Shown piece after piece: positions 15,528 through 22,712 of a stretch of DNA of 37,545 bases. The DNA comes from DATILI01 sp035476635. GTDB taxonomy: Bacteria; Pseudomonadota; Gammaproteobacteria; Burkholderiales; Burkholderiaceae_C. Numbering within the stretch: position 1 is the first letter of the stretch; every line of letters starts with the position of its first letter. The position numbers and the translations under genes were made by a program. The notes under the pieces are model-generated. The model saw nothing but the letters and a program-made list of their open reading frames with translations. It made no database searches and had not been told where the DNA came from. The stretch covers positions 1 through 37,545 of the forward strand of contig DATILI010000044.1 in assembly GCA_035476635.1 (NCBI GenBank), written 5' to 3'.

Positions 15528-17468
15528 CTACTGCGTTGCGGCCTGGGCCAACTCCGCTGCGGTCTTGGGCGCGGGCTTGTCCACTTTGAACTGCACCTTG
15601 AAGCGGTCCTTGAGCAGGCTGTAGTAGGCCAGGCCTTCAGCGGTGGTCCACCATTGCGCATATTGATCACGCTCGCGCTTGGCCAAGTCATCTGCGGCGG
15701 GCTGGCGAGCAATGCGCTTTTCGATCTTGACCACTGCATAGCCTTGGCTGCCCAGATCCACCCCGGCGAATGACGGAAGACTCGCGGCATCGGCAAGCAA
15801 GGCGGCGTCGACCACCGGCGCCGGTTGGCCTTGTGTCTGGTCGCGCGACACGATGACGGCGGCCGGCAGAACGGCGGCTGCAGGGTTGGCCTTCCAGGCG
15901 ACCAGCTTCTCCGCGCCCTCTTTCTTTGCCAATTCAGCAGCGCGCAACGCGATCACGCGTGTGCGCACCTGGTCCTTGACCTCCGCCAGAGGCAGGGTGC
16001 GCGCGGGCGTGTACTGCGTCACACGGCCAGCCACCAGGTGATTGGGCGCAACTTCCACGGCTTCGGTGTTGCGCTTCTTTTCCAGTGAATCCGCCGAGAA
16101 AAGCGCCGCCAGGAATTTTGGATTCGCAAGCACACCAGGTGTCTTGGGCGCCGGCTGGCGCGTCAGGCCGGATGCCGTCTTGATCTCCAGCTTGAGCTTG
16201 TCCGCCACCGGCTTGAGGCTTTCCGATTGCTCATAGACGCCATTGGTGAAGACTTCCGCGGTCTCGGCATATTTGCGCTGCGCTTGCTGATTCTTCAGTT
16301 CGGCCTCGAGCTCAGGCCGCATTTCCTCGAAGCTGCGCTTCTTGGGAGCCTTGATATCCGTCAGCTTGATGATGTGGTAGCCGAAATCAGACTCCACGAC
16401 ATCGCTGATGTCCCCGGCCTTCATCGCGAAAGCCGCATCTTCAAAGGGCTTGACCATCGCGCCACGGCCAAAAAAGTCCAGGTCGCCGCCGGCAGGGGCC
16501 GAACCAGGATCCTGCGAGTTCTTCTTGGCCAGCTCGGCGAAAGTCTGCGGTGCCTTTTTGGCTGCCGCAAGCAACTCCTGCGCCTTGGTCTTTGCCTTTT
16601 GCCGATCGGCGGCTGGCGCGCTCTTGGGCGAAGCAATCAGGATATGGCTGGCGCGCCGCTCTTCCTTGCCGGCCAGGCGCGCGGCGTTCTGTTCATAGTA
16701 GGTCTTGAGATCGGCATCGTTGACAGCGATGCCCTTCCTCACAGCATCCATGTCCAGTACCAGGTACTCGATGCTGGCGCTTTCAGGCGCCTGGAAAAGC
16801 GCCGCGTTGTCTTTGTAGAACGACTCGATTTCGGGGTCCTGCGGCTGGATGCGGGACGCAAAGTCGGATGCATTGAACCGCGCCACCTTCACTTCGCGCT
16901 TGTCCAGGAATGCGTTGAGCGACACGTCGGCCAGCGCAGCTGCGGTGAACCCGCTTGACCTTACGCCATCCACGACCTGGCGCGTGGACAGATCGTTGCG
17001 CACGCGGGCTTCGAACATTTCAGGCGACATGCCCTGGCTACCCACCAACTGGCGGTAGCGGTCCATGTCGAGCGAGCCGTCGGGCCGCCGCAGCGCCGCG
17101 ATGTTTGGGTTTTCCTGCAGCTCGCGCGCCAGCCGCGTGTCGCTGGTCGTCAACCGGGCCTTCTCGGCCGCAGCGGCCAGGATGCGGTCGCGCACCATGC
17201 GCTCAAGCGTTGCATAGCGCGCTTCGGGAGCATCCAGGAAGCGCGGATCGATGTTCGGCGAGGAGGCGCGCACCCGATCAATTTCATTCTTGTGGGTCTG
17301 GTCCCATTCACCTTGCTTGATGTCCTGGCCAGCCACGCGGGCCACGACTTCACCACCCTCGTTGAAGCGCTTGTAGCCATCAATGCCGAACAGCACGAAC
17401 GAAGGGATGATCAACAAGAACAGCAAGAGCATCATGATCTTGGAGTGCTTGCGAACGGCGTCAAACAT
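15528..17468 (-). CDS. ppiD: Periplasmic folding chaperone / peptidyl-prolyl isomerase PpiD
   Basis: A 646-residue inner-membrane-anchored periplasmic protein (Escherichia coli PpiD has 623 residues). A short cytoplasmic start FDAVRKHSK leads into one span (about 10-33, ending FVLFGIDGYKRF). A SurA-like N-terminal chaperone region follows, then one parvulin (PPIC) domain at about 268-370 (RRASHILIA...GGDLDFFGRG...GYHIIKL), then a C-terminal region. It works with SecYEG on emerging outer-membrane proteins. I chose the ATG at 17468, with GAAGG seven bases upstream; a longer frame would read through the terminator at 17482-17517. The order hupB then ppiD is conserved with enterobacteria. Confidence 0.92.
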   Translation of the reverse strand: MFDAVRKHSKIMMLLLFLLIIPSFVLFGIDGYKRFNEGGEVVARVAGQDIKQGEWDQTHKNEIDRVRASSPNIDPRFLDAPEARYATLERMVRDRILAAAAEKARLTTSDTRLARELQENPNIAALRRPDGSLDMDRYRQLVGSQGMSPEMFEARVRNDLSTRQVVDGVRSSGFTAAALADVSLNAFLDKREVKVARFNASDFASRIQPQDPEIESFYKDNAALFQAPESASIEYLVLDMDAVRKGIAVNDADLKTYYEQNAARLAGKEERRASHILIASPKSAPAADRQKAKTKAQELLAAAKKAPQTFAELAKKNSQDPGSAPAGGDLDFFGRGAMVKPFEDAAFAMKAGDISDVVESDFGYHIIKLTDIKAPKKRSFEEMRPELEAELKNQQAQRKYAETAEVFTNGVYEQSESLKPVADKLKLEIKTASGLTRQPAPKTPGVLANPKFLAALFSADSLEKKRNTEAVEVAPNHLVAGRVTQYTPARTLPLAEVKDQVRTRVIALRAAELAKKEGAEKLVAWKANPAAAVLPAAVIVSRDQTQGQPAPVVDAALLADAASLPSFAGVDLGSQGYAVVKIEKRIARQPAADDLAKRERDQYAQWWTTAEGLAYYSLLKDRFKVQFKVDKPAPKTAAELAQAATQ

Positions 17469-17481
17469 GTCGGAACCTTCT

Positions 17482-17517
17482 AAGAAAAAACAAAAGGCGA
17501 ACAACCTGTTCGCCTTT
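17482..17517 (-). terminator. Intrinsic terminator of the hupB-tRNA-Val transcript
   Basis: On the minus strand AAAGGCGAAC pairs perfectly over ten bases with GTTCGCCTTT around a five-base loop, followed by TTGTTTTTTC. It lies directly after tRNA-Val and 14 bases before the ppiD start, so ppiD needs readthrough or its own promoter. Confidence 0.88.
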
Positions 17518-17527
17518 GCTTGGGTGG

Positions 17528-17603
17528 TGGTGGGTGCTGACGGGTTCGAACCGCCGACCTACGCCTTGTAAGGGCGCCGCTCTACCAGCTGAGCTAAGCA
17601 CCC
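17528..17603 (-). tRNA. tRNA-Val (anticodon UAC)
   Basis: The minus strand gives a 76-nt cloverleaf with encoded CCA. The acceptor is GGGTGCT/AGCACCC with A73, the D arm is TAGCTCAGCTGGTAGAG, and the anticodon arm GCGCC-CTTACAA-GGCGT carries anticodon TAC. The T arm is GGCGGTTCGAACCCGTC. It lies 16 bases downstream of hupB on the same strand and directly before a strong terminator, so it is probably processed from the hupB transcript. Confidence 0.97.
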
Positions 17604-17619
17604 CACCTGAAAACAAATG

Positions 17620-17892
17620 TCAGTTCAACGCATCTTTCAATGCCTTGCCTGGACGGAACTTGGGCACCTTGGCAGCCTTGATTTTAATCGTAGCGCCGGT
17701 ACGGGGGTTACGACCGGCGCGCGCGGCCCGTTTTCCGACGGCAAACGTGCCAAATCCGACGAGTGAAACCGAACCGCCTTTTTTAAGCGTGGTCTTCACG
17801 GCGCCAATGGTGGACTCCAGGGCGCGCGTCGCGGCGGCCTTGGAAATATCTGCATGCTTTGCAATGTGCTCAATCAGTTCGGTTTTATTCAC
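17620..17892 (-). CDS. hupB: DNA-binding protein HU (beta-type)
   Basis: A 90-residue HU protein, the exact family length: MNKTELIEHIAKHADISKAAA, the dimer core, then GFGTFAVGKRAARAGRNPRTG with the proline-tipped DNA-bending arm, and a KIKAAKVPKFRPGKALKDALN end. It packs and bends the nucleoid without sequence specificity. The start codon is GTG, with GAGGGG about eight bases upstream. It is driven from a good promoter at 18043-18071, giving a 5' leader of roughly 140 bases. tRNA-Val and a terminator follow on the same strand. IHF subunits are excluded by the sequence of the arm and the neighbouring ppiD. Confidence 0.96.
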   Translation of the reverse strand: MNKTELIEHIAKHADISKAAATRALESTIGAVKTTLKKGGSVSLVGFGTFAVGKRAARAGRNPRTGATIKIKAAKVPKFRPGKALKDALN

Positions 17893-18203
17893 AAGGAGCC
17901 CCTCGTTCGAAAAAAGAGTTGGTCAGGTTGTCTCTTCAAAAAAATTTTGTCTCCCCACACTGGCGGATGTTGCGGACGCCTTTTCAGGCGATTCGGCCAA
18001 GTGCGCGGGAGACTGCATTCGCAGCTTGTGCTGCTGCATGTCATTAAAGCCATGGACTCAGACCATGTCAATACGACATGCAGCTTTGCAACAGCGCGGA
18101 GGCGGATTCTAGTCGGTTTTCACCAGCATCCATGCGGCCTGCGAAGCGTTTTTTTGTTGCGCAGCGCGCAAATTTCTCGGGGAGCAAGGGCTCAGTCAAA
18201 CCG
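17893..18203 (-). other. Intergenic region carrying the hupB promoter and leader
   Basis: No convincing gene lies in these 311 bases. They hold the hupB promoter (18043-18071) and a long leader with A/T-rich patches around 17930-17950. Near the dehydrogenase end is a short palindrome TTGCGC-agc-GCGCAA (18157-18171) flanked by seven T on the left; neither orientation places a U-run after the stem properly, so I do not call it a terminator. Confidence 0.6.
18043..18071 (-). promoter_or_regulatory. Sigma70 promoter for hupB
   Basis: On the minus strand TTGACA (18071-18066), a 17-base spacer and TTTAAT (18048-18043) form a near-ideal housekeeping promoter facing hupB. Transcription should begin near 18036, leaving a leader of about 140 bases before the GTG start. 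Confidence 0.7.
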
Positions 18204-19289
18204 TTACAAAGCAGAAGCAATCGCTTTCCCTAGGTCCGCGGTACCGGCCTTGCCGCCGATGTCCGGCGTGCGCGGCGCACCGCTGTGGGGATCGAGCACT
18301 TTCTCGATCGCGCCCAGTACGGCGTCGTGCGCATCCTTGTAGCCGAGGAACTCCAGCATCATTGCGCCGCACCAGACCTGGCCGATCGGATTGGCGATGT
18401 TGCGGCCTGCGATGTCGGGCGCGGAGCCGTGGACCGGCTCGAACAGTGAAGGAAACTTGCCACCTGGATTGAGGTTGGCGCTGGGCGCAATACCGATGGT
18501 TCCGGTACACGCCGGACCGAGATCGCTCAGGATGTCGCCGAACAGATTGCTGGCCACCACCACGTCGAAGAAGTCAGGACGCTGCACGAAATGCGCCGTG
18601 AGAATATCGATATGGAATTTGTCCACGGCTACGCCGGGGTAGCGCTTGGCCATCTCGGCCACGCGCTCATCCCAGTAGGGCATGGTGATGGCGATGCCGT
18701 TGGACTTGGTGGCGCTGGTCAGGTGCTTCTTCGGGCGCGACTGCGCAAGCTCGAAGGCGAACTGGAGCACGCGGTCGACGCCGACGCGCGACATGACAGT
18801 CTCCTGCATCACGATCTCGCGCTCGGTTCCGGCATACATGCGCCCGCCGATGCTGGAATACTCGCCCTCGGTGTTCTCGCGCACGATGTACATGTCGATC
18901 TCGCCGGGCACGCGCGGGCTGCCGTCGCGCCGCACCACCGGCGCAATGATGCCTGGCATCAAACGAGCCGGGCGCAGGTTGACGTATTGATCGAACTCGC
19001 GCCGAAACAGCAGCAGCGAACCCCAGAGCGACACATGGTCGGGAATCTTCTCGGGCCAACCGACTGCACCAAAATAGATCGCGTCGTGGCCGCCGATCTG
19101 GTCCTTCCAGTTGTCGGGCAACATCTTGCCGTGCCTTTCGCAGTAGTCCCAGCTGGAAAAATCGAAGTGGTCGAATTGCAGTTCGATGCCGAACTTGCTT
19201 GCCGCCGCTTCCATCACCCGGATGCCCTCGGGCATCACTTCCTTGCCGATGCCGTCGCCGGCGATGACTGCGATCCGTTTCTTGCTCAT
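18204..19289 (-). CDS. dmlA: Tartrate / D-malate dehydrogenase (decarboxylating), TtuC/DmlA family
   Basis: A 361-residue NAD-dependent beta-hydroxyacid oxidative decarboxylase related to isocitrate and isopropylmalate dehydrogenases. Visible are the N-terminal IAGDGIGKEV, the family block GAVGWPEKIPDHVSLWGSLL, the substrate arginines in REFDQYVNLRPAR, VRENTEGEYSS, the lysine in TSATKSNGI, the metal aspartates in SNLFGDILSDLGP, and the coenzyme segment FEPVHGSAPDIAGRNIANP. The GxVGWPxxxPDH pattern marks the tartrate dehydrogenase/D-malate dehydrogenase subgroup. I chose the ATG at 19289; AAGGAG lies ten bases upstream. It starts 21 bases after the hydrolase stop, forming a two-gene operon, and a LysR gene lies divergent, echoing dmlA-dmlR. 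Confidence 0.85.
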   Translation of the reverse strand: MSKKRIAVIAGDGIGKEVMPEGIRVMEAAASKFGIELQFDHFDFSSWDYCERHGKMLPDNWKDQIGGHDAIYFGAVGWPEKIPDHVSLWGSLLLFRREFDQYVNLRPARLMPGIIAPVVRRDGSPRVPGEIDMYIVRENTEGEYSSIGGRMYAGTEREIVMQETVMSRVGVDRVLQFAFELAQSRPKKHLTSATKSNGIAITMPYWDERVAEMAKRYPGVAVDKFHIDILTAHFVQRPDFFDVVVASNLFGDILSDLGPACTGTIGIAPSANLNPGGKFPSLFEPVHGSAPDIAGRNIANPIGQVWCGAMMLEFLGYKDAHDAVLGAIEKVLDPHSGAPRTPDIGGKAGTADLGKAIASAL

Positions 19290-19310
19290 TGCATGCTCTC
19301 CTTGTGTCAA

Positions 19311-20189
19311 TCAAGTTCGGAAAAATTCGGTGGCTTCGCGCAGCAGTTCGCCGGGCGCCTCCTCCGCAATGTAGTGGCCGCAGTCCAGGCTTCGGCCCGA
19401 TACCTGCGCCGCGCGCTCCTGCCACAGCGCGAGAACGTCGAAGCACTTTCCCACGACGCCATGCGCACCCCAGAGCACACGCAGCGGCTGCGCGAGCCTG
19501 GCGCCCGCTGCGACGTCCGAGCGGTCATGCGCGAGGTCGATCGTTGCGCTGGCGCGGTAGTCTTCGCAGACGGCATGCGCCGTGCCCGCGATCTGCGCGC
19601 AGCGTTCGTATTCAGCGAGCGCCTCGGGGGCGAACGCGGCCAGCCCCGCGTGGCGCTTGCCCATCACGCTGCGCAGGTAGCGCACCGGATCCGATTCGAT
19701 CAGGGCTTCGGGCAGCGGCGGCGGCTGGATCAAAAAGAACCAGTGCCAGTAGGCCGTGGCGAAGGCCTGTGTGGTGTTCTCGTACATGGCAAGCGTGGGC
19801 GCGATGTCCAGCAGCATCAGGCGCTCCACCGCATCGGGATGATCCGCTGCCAGGCGATGCGCCACGCGTGCGCCGCGGTCATGCGCCAGCACTTGAAAGC
19901 GCGCAAAGCCATGGTGCGCCATCACCGCCAGCGCGTCGCACGCCATCTCGCGTTTGGAATAGGCGGTGTGCTGCCCGTCCGACACCGGTCGGCCGGAGTC
20001 GCCGTAGCCACGCAAATCCATCATCACCAAGGTGAACCGTTGTGCAAGCGCGGGCGCAACGCGGTGCCACATGGCGTGCGTTTGCGGATGTCCGTGCAAT
20101 AGAAGCAGCGGTTCGCCCTGCCCCGCCACGCGGCCATGCAGCCGCACGCCATCGCGCAAGACGTTGAATTCGAGAAATTCTTCGAGCAT
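19311..20189 (-). CDS. Alpha/beta hydrolase of the haloacetate (fluoroacetate) dehalogenase family
   Basis: A 292-residue alpha/beta hydrolase with oxyanion loop LLLHGHPQTHAMW. The active site matches defluorinating haloacetate dehalogenases residue by residue: nucleophile D104 with R105 and R108 in HDRGARV, acid D128, the halide-pocket pair H149 and W150 in AYWHWFFL, Y211 in CEDYR, and base H272 in DCGHY. As I recall, the characterised enzyme uses D104, R105, R108, D128, H149, W150, Y212 and H271. It should convert haloacetates, possibly fluoroacetate, to glycolate. I chose the ATG at 20189; no strong ribosome site is visible, and frames reading further upstream cross the LysR start. It forms an operon with the downstream dehydrogenase. 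Confidence 0.8.
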   Translation of the reverse strand: MLEEFLEFNVLRDGVRLHGRVAGQGEPLLLLHGHPQTHAMWHRVAPALAQRFTLVMMDLRGYGDSGRPVSDGQHTAYSKREMACDALAVMAHHGFARFQVLAHDRGARVAHRLAADHPDAVERLMLLDIAPTLAMYENTTQAFATAYWHWFFLIQPPPLPEALIESDPVRYLRSVMGKRHAGLAAFAPEALAEYERCAQIAGTAHAVCEDYRASATIDLAHDRSDVAAGARLAQPLRVLWGAHGVVGKCFDVLALWQERAAQVSGRSLDCGHYIAEEAPGELLREATEFFRT

Positions 20190-20225
20190 GGCGGGAATTC
20201 TGCATTGCAGAATCAAACCCATCAA

Positions 20226-20251
20226 GAAATAATTCGGCAATCGATTATTTC
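20226..20251. promoter_or_regulatory. Perfect inverted repeat, probable LysR operator
   Basis: GAAATAAT (20226-20233) and ATTATTTC (20244-20251) are perfect inverted copies across a ten-base spacer, in the 75-base gap between the divergent hydrolase and LysR starts. It contains the T-rich/A-rich symmetry expected of a LysR-type recognition site and lies 13 bases before the regulator's ATG, so it could serve both autorepression and activation of the opposite operon. Confidence 0.6.
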
Positions 20252-20264
20252 CAAATGGGAAATC

Positions 20265-21272
20265 ATGAAGCACGTATTGGATCGCGACGACCTGGAACTG
20301 CTGCTGGCCATCCGCGCGCACGGCAGCCTCGCGGCTACGGCATCGGCCGCGGCGGTCGTGCCATCGGTCGTGACCAAACGTCTGGCCGCGATCGAAGCGC
20401 GGCTTGGCTTGCCGCTGTTCCAGCGCACCACGCGACGTGTCACACCCACGGCCGAAGGCGAAGCCCTGTGCGAGCGCGGCAGCGGGCTGCTGAAGGAATT
20501 CGCCGCGTTGGAACAAGACCTGCAAGAGCGGCGCAGCGAGCCTTCCGGTGTGATCCGGTTGGCCGCCACCTTCGGCTTCGGGCGCCTTTGGGTCGGGCCG
20601 GCGCTGGCACAGTTCCAGCAGCGTTATCCGCAACTGCAAGTACAGCTGCAGTTGACCGAGCGCCTGCCCGACCTGGCCGTGGAGGGTTTTGATGGCGCGA
20701 TCTGGCTCTGGTCGGTCCAGGGCCGGCGCGCATCGGAATGGGTGGCCCGGCGACTCGCGAGCAACCGGCGCGTGCTGGCAGCCGCACCCGCCTACCTGGC
20801 TCGGTGCGGCGCCCCTACTGGCCTGGCAGACCTGGCGCAGCACGATTGCCTGGTGGTGCGCGAGAACGAACAGCGCTTTGATGTCTGGAGCCTGCACAAG
20901 GAGCGCGAGCGGACTTCGCAGCGAATCAAGGTACAGGGCCCGCTTTCCAGCAATTCGGGCGAACTGGTGCGTGACTGGTGCCTGGCCGGCCACGGCATCA
21001 TGCTGCGCAGTCTTTGGGACATCGCGCCCCAGATCGCATCGGGAGAACTCGTGCACCTGCTACCGGAGTACGCGATGCCCGATGCGGACATTCATTGGCT
21101 GGCCCCCCACCGGGCGCAAACGCCAAAACGCCTTCGCTTGCTGATTGACTTTCTGGTCGAGCGGTTCCGCGACGAGCCGTGGAAGGCTAGCCCGGCGGCG
21201 CTTTCGCGCCCCGCACGACAAGACTCACGCCGAACGCGGTCAGCGCCAGCCCTGCAATCGCCGAAGCGGTGA
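20265..21272 (+). CDS. LysR-family transcriptional regulator
   Basis: A 335-residue LysR-type regulator. The N-terminal winged helix-turn-helix (about 5-65) has the family pattern LELLLAIRAHGSLAATA...VTKRLAAIEARLGLPLFQRTTRRV. A linker helix follows, and from about residue 90 a periplasmic-binding-protein-like effector domain (GVIRLAATFGFGR...). It belongs to the DmlR-like group that controls genes for hydroxy-acid breakdown. It faces the hydrolase-dehydrogenase operon across a perfect palindrome, so control of that operon is likely. The ATG at 20265 has GGGA upstream. The last ~30 residues (after VERFRDEPW) are an Arg/Ser/Pro-rich tail outside the domain, and they overlap the 3' end of the opposite-strand EamA gene by 86 bases. 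Confidence 0.87.
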   Translation: MKHVLDRDDLELLLAIRAHGSLAATASAAAVVPSVVTKRLAAIEARLGLPLFQRTTRRVTPTAEGEALCERGSGLLKEFAALEQDLQERRSEPSGVIRLAATFGFGRLWVGPALAQFQQRYPQLQVQLQLTERLPDLAVEGFDGAIWLWSVQGRRASEWVARRLASNRRVLAAAPAYLARCGAPTGLADLAQHDCLVVRENEQRFDVWSLHKERERTSQRIKVQGPLSSNSGELVRDWCLAGHGIMLRSLWDIAPQIASGELVHLLPEYAMPDADIHWLAPHRAQTPKRLRLLIDFLVERFRDEPWKASPAALSRPARQDSRRTRSAPALQSPKR

Positions 21273-22077
21273 TCGGCTCTGCGAAAAGCAGCCAGGCCAT
21301 CACGGCCGTGCATGGCGGCACAAGGTAGAGCAAGCTGGTGACCGAGGTGGTCGCGCCACGCTGGATCAGCAGGTACAGCAGCGAACTTCCGCCCAATGTC
21401 AGCGCCAGTACGGACCAGGCCATGGCGCCTGCGAGTTCGGCATTCCAGCGCATGCCCTCTTGCTCGACGAGGGCCAGCGGCAGCGTGACGACGAAGGCGG
21501 CCGCCAATTGCACCAGGCCGGCCGAGCGTGCGTCGCAAGGGGCCAAGAATCGCTTCTGGTACAGCGTGCCGACGGTGATGCTGAGCAAGGCAGCCAAAGC
21601 CAGCAGAAAGTTGAGTCCATCGATTTCACCCAGGCCGAGCTTCTGCCAAACCACCAGCACCAGGCCGGCAAAGCCAAGCGCCAGGCCCAGCCGCTGGCGC
21701 GAAGACACCTGGCCGCCGTGCCATGCCACCCAGATTGCCGTGAGCACCGGCTGCAGCCCCACGAGCAGCGCGACCAGCCCTGCGCCCATGCCGAGCTTGA
21801 CGGCGGACCAGACACCGGCCAGATACCCGGCATGCATCAACACACCGGTCACGGCGAGGTGCTTCCATTGGCCCCGGTTGGCCGGCCAGGCCGCGCGCGC
21901 CAGGAGCACCCAGATGCCGAAGCAGAGCACCGAGAGAAAGTAGCGGACTGCCAGGAATTTCATCGGGGGTGCATGCGGCATGCCATAGCGTGCGACGATG
22001 AAGCCGGTGCTCCAGATCAGCACGAAGACCACCGGCATCGCCTTGACCCAGGCGTTGTTTCGCTGCGCGGAACTCAT
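21187..22077 (-). CDS. EamA/DMT-superfamily transporter
   Basis: A 296-residue inner-membrane protein with about ten spans in two repeated EamA halves. The first half shows VFVLIWSTGFIVARYG and a GVLMHAGYLAGVW segment, the second ITVGTLYQKRF and YLVPPCTAVMAWLLFAEPIT. Such proteins usually export amino acids or other metabolites; the substrate here is unknown. It starts six bases after the pgsA stop on the same strand, so it may be the last gene of uvrC-pgsA-eamA. Its 3' end overlaps the convergent LysR gene. Confidence 0.87.
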   Translation of the reverse strand: MSSAQRNNAWVKAMPVVFVLIWSTGFIVARYGMPHAPPMKFLAVRYFLSVLCFGIWVLLARAAWPANRGQWKHLAVTGVLMHAGYLAGVWSAVKLGMGAGLVALLVGLQPVLTAIWVAWHGGQVSSRQRLGLALGFAGLVLVVWQKLGLGEIDGLNFLLALAALLSITVGTLYQKRFLAPCDARSAGLVQLAAAFVVTLPLALVEQEGMRWNAELAGAMAWSVLALTLGGSSLLYLLIQRGATTSVTSLLYLVPPCTAVMAWLLFAEPITASAIAGLALTAFGVSLVVRGAKAPPG

Positions 22078-22083
22078 CGCCTC

Positions 22084-22650
22084 TTATTGCACGCGCTTGC
22101 GGATTTCAGGCAGGGCCTTGCGCAGGTAATACACCATCGACCAGACCGTGAGCACGGCCGCGATCCAGATCAGCCAGGTGCCCCAGACACCGGTATCGAT
22201 CACGCCGAACAGCGTGCCATCGAACAGCAGGAACGGAATGGCCACCATCTGGACCGTGGTCTTGACCTTGCCGAGCATGTGCACTGCCACGCTCTTGGAA
22301 GCGCCGATCTGCGCCATCCATTCGCGCAAGGCTGAAATCGCGATCTCGCGGCCGATGATGATCAGCGCGACGAACACATCGGCGCGGTTCAGATGCACCA
22401 GCACCAGCAGCGAGGCGCAGACCAGGAACTTGTCGGCCACGGGATCGAGGAAGGCGCCAAAGGCCGAGGTCTGGTTGAGCTTGCGCGCCAGGTAGCCGTC
22501 AAGCCAGTCCGTCAGCGCGAAGACCACGAACATGATGGTGGCCACCAGGTTGCTCACCGAGCGGTCGGGCCACAGGTAGAACACCCCCACGATCAGCGGA
22601 ATCGCGACGATGCGCGTCCAGGTCATGATGGTGGGGATGGTGAAAAACAT
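22084..22650 (-). CDS. pgsA: CDP-diacylglycerol-glycerol-3-phosphate 3-phosphatidyltransferase
   Basis: A 188-residue integral membrane enzyme that makes phosphatidylglycerol phosphate, the committed step to phosphatidylglycerol and cardiolipin. The CDP-alcohol phosphotransferase signature is complete, from DWLDGYLARKL through GAFLDPVADK, which supplies all catalytic aspartates. Four to five hydrophobic spans surround it. The gene begins 62 bases after uvrC on the same strand, the widespread uvrC-pgsA pairing, and its stop nearly touches the EamA start. Confidence 0.94.
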   Translation of the reverse strand: MFFTIPTIMTWTRIVAIPLIVGVFYLWPDRSVSNLVATIMFVVFALTDWLDGYLARKLNQTSAFGAFLDPVADKFLVCASLLVLVHLNRADVFVALIIIGREIAISALREWMAQIGASKSVAVHMLGKVKTTVQMVAIPFLLFDGTLFGVIDTGVWGTWLIWIAAVLTVWSMVYYLRKALPEIRKRVQ

Positions 22651-22712
22651 GGGGTGATTGTGTCACGGCCTGCCATGCCTGGCAGACGCGGCCGCACCAG
22701 GCTTCGCCGGGC

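Noticed and set aside
18157..18171. TTGCGC-agc-GCGCAA palindrome as terminator of the malate/tartrate dehydrogenase gene
   Set aside because: The adjacent T-run lies on the wrong side for either direction.
20190..20264. Fluoride riboswitch in front of the dehalogenase-type gene
   Set aside because: I looked for the crcB-type pseudoknot, but the gap is only 75 bases and shows just the LysR-like palindrome.
20190..21056. Very long N-terminal extension of the hydrolase across the LysR gene
   Set aside because: The extension is antisense to LysR coding sequence, while the hydrolase fold begins right after the ATG at 20189.
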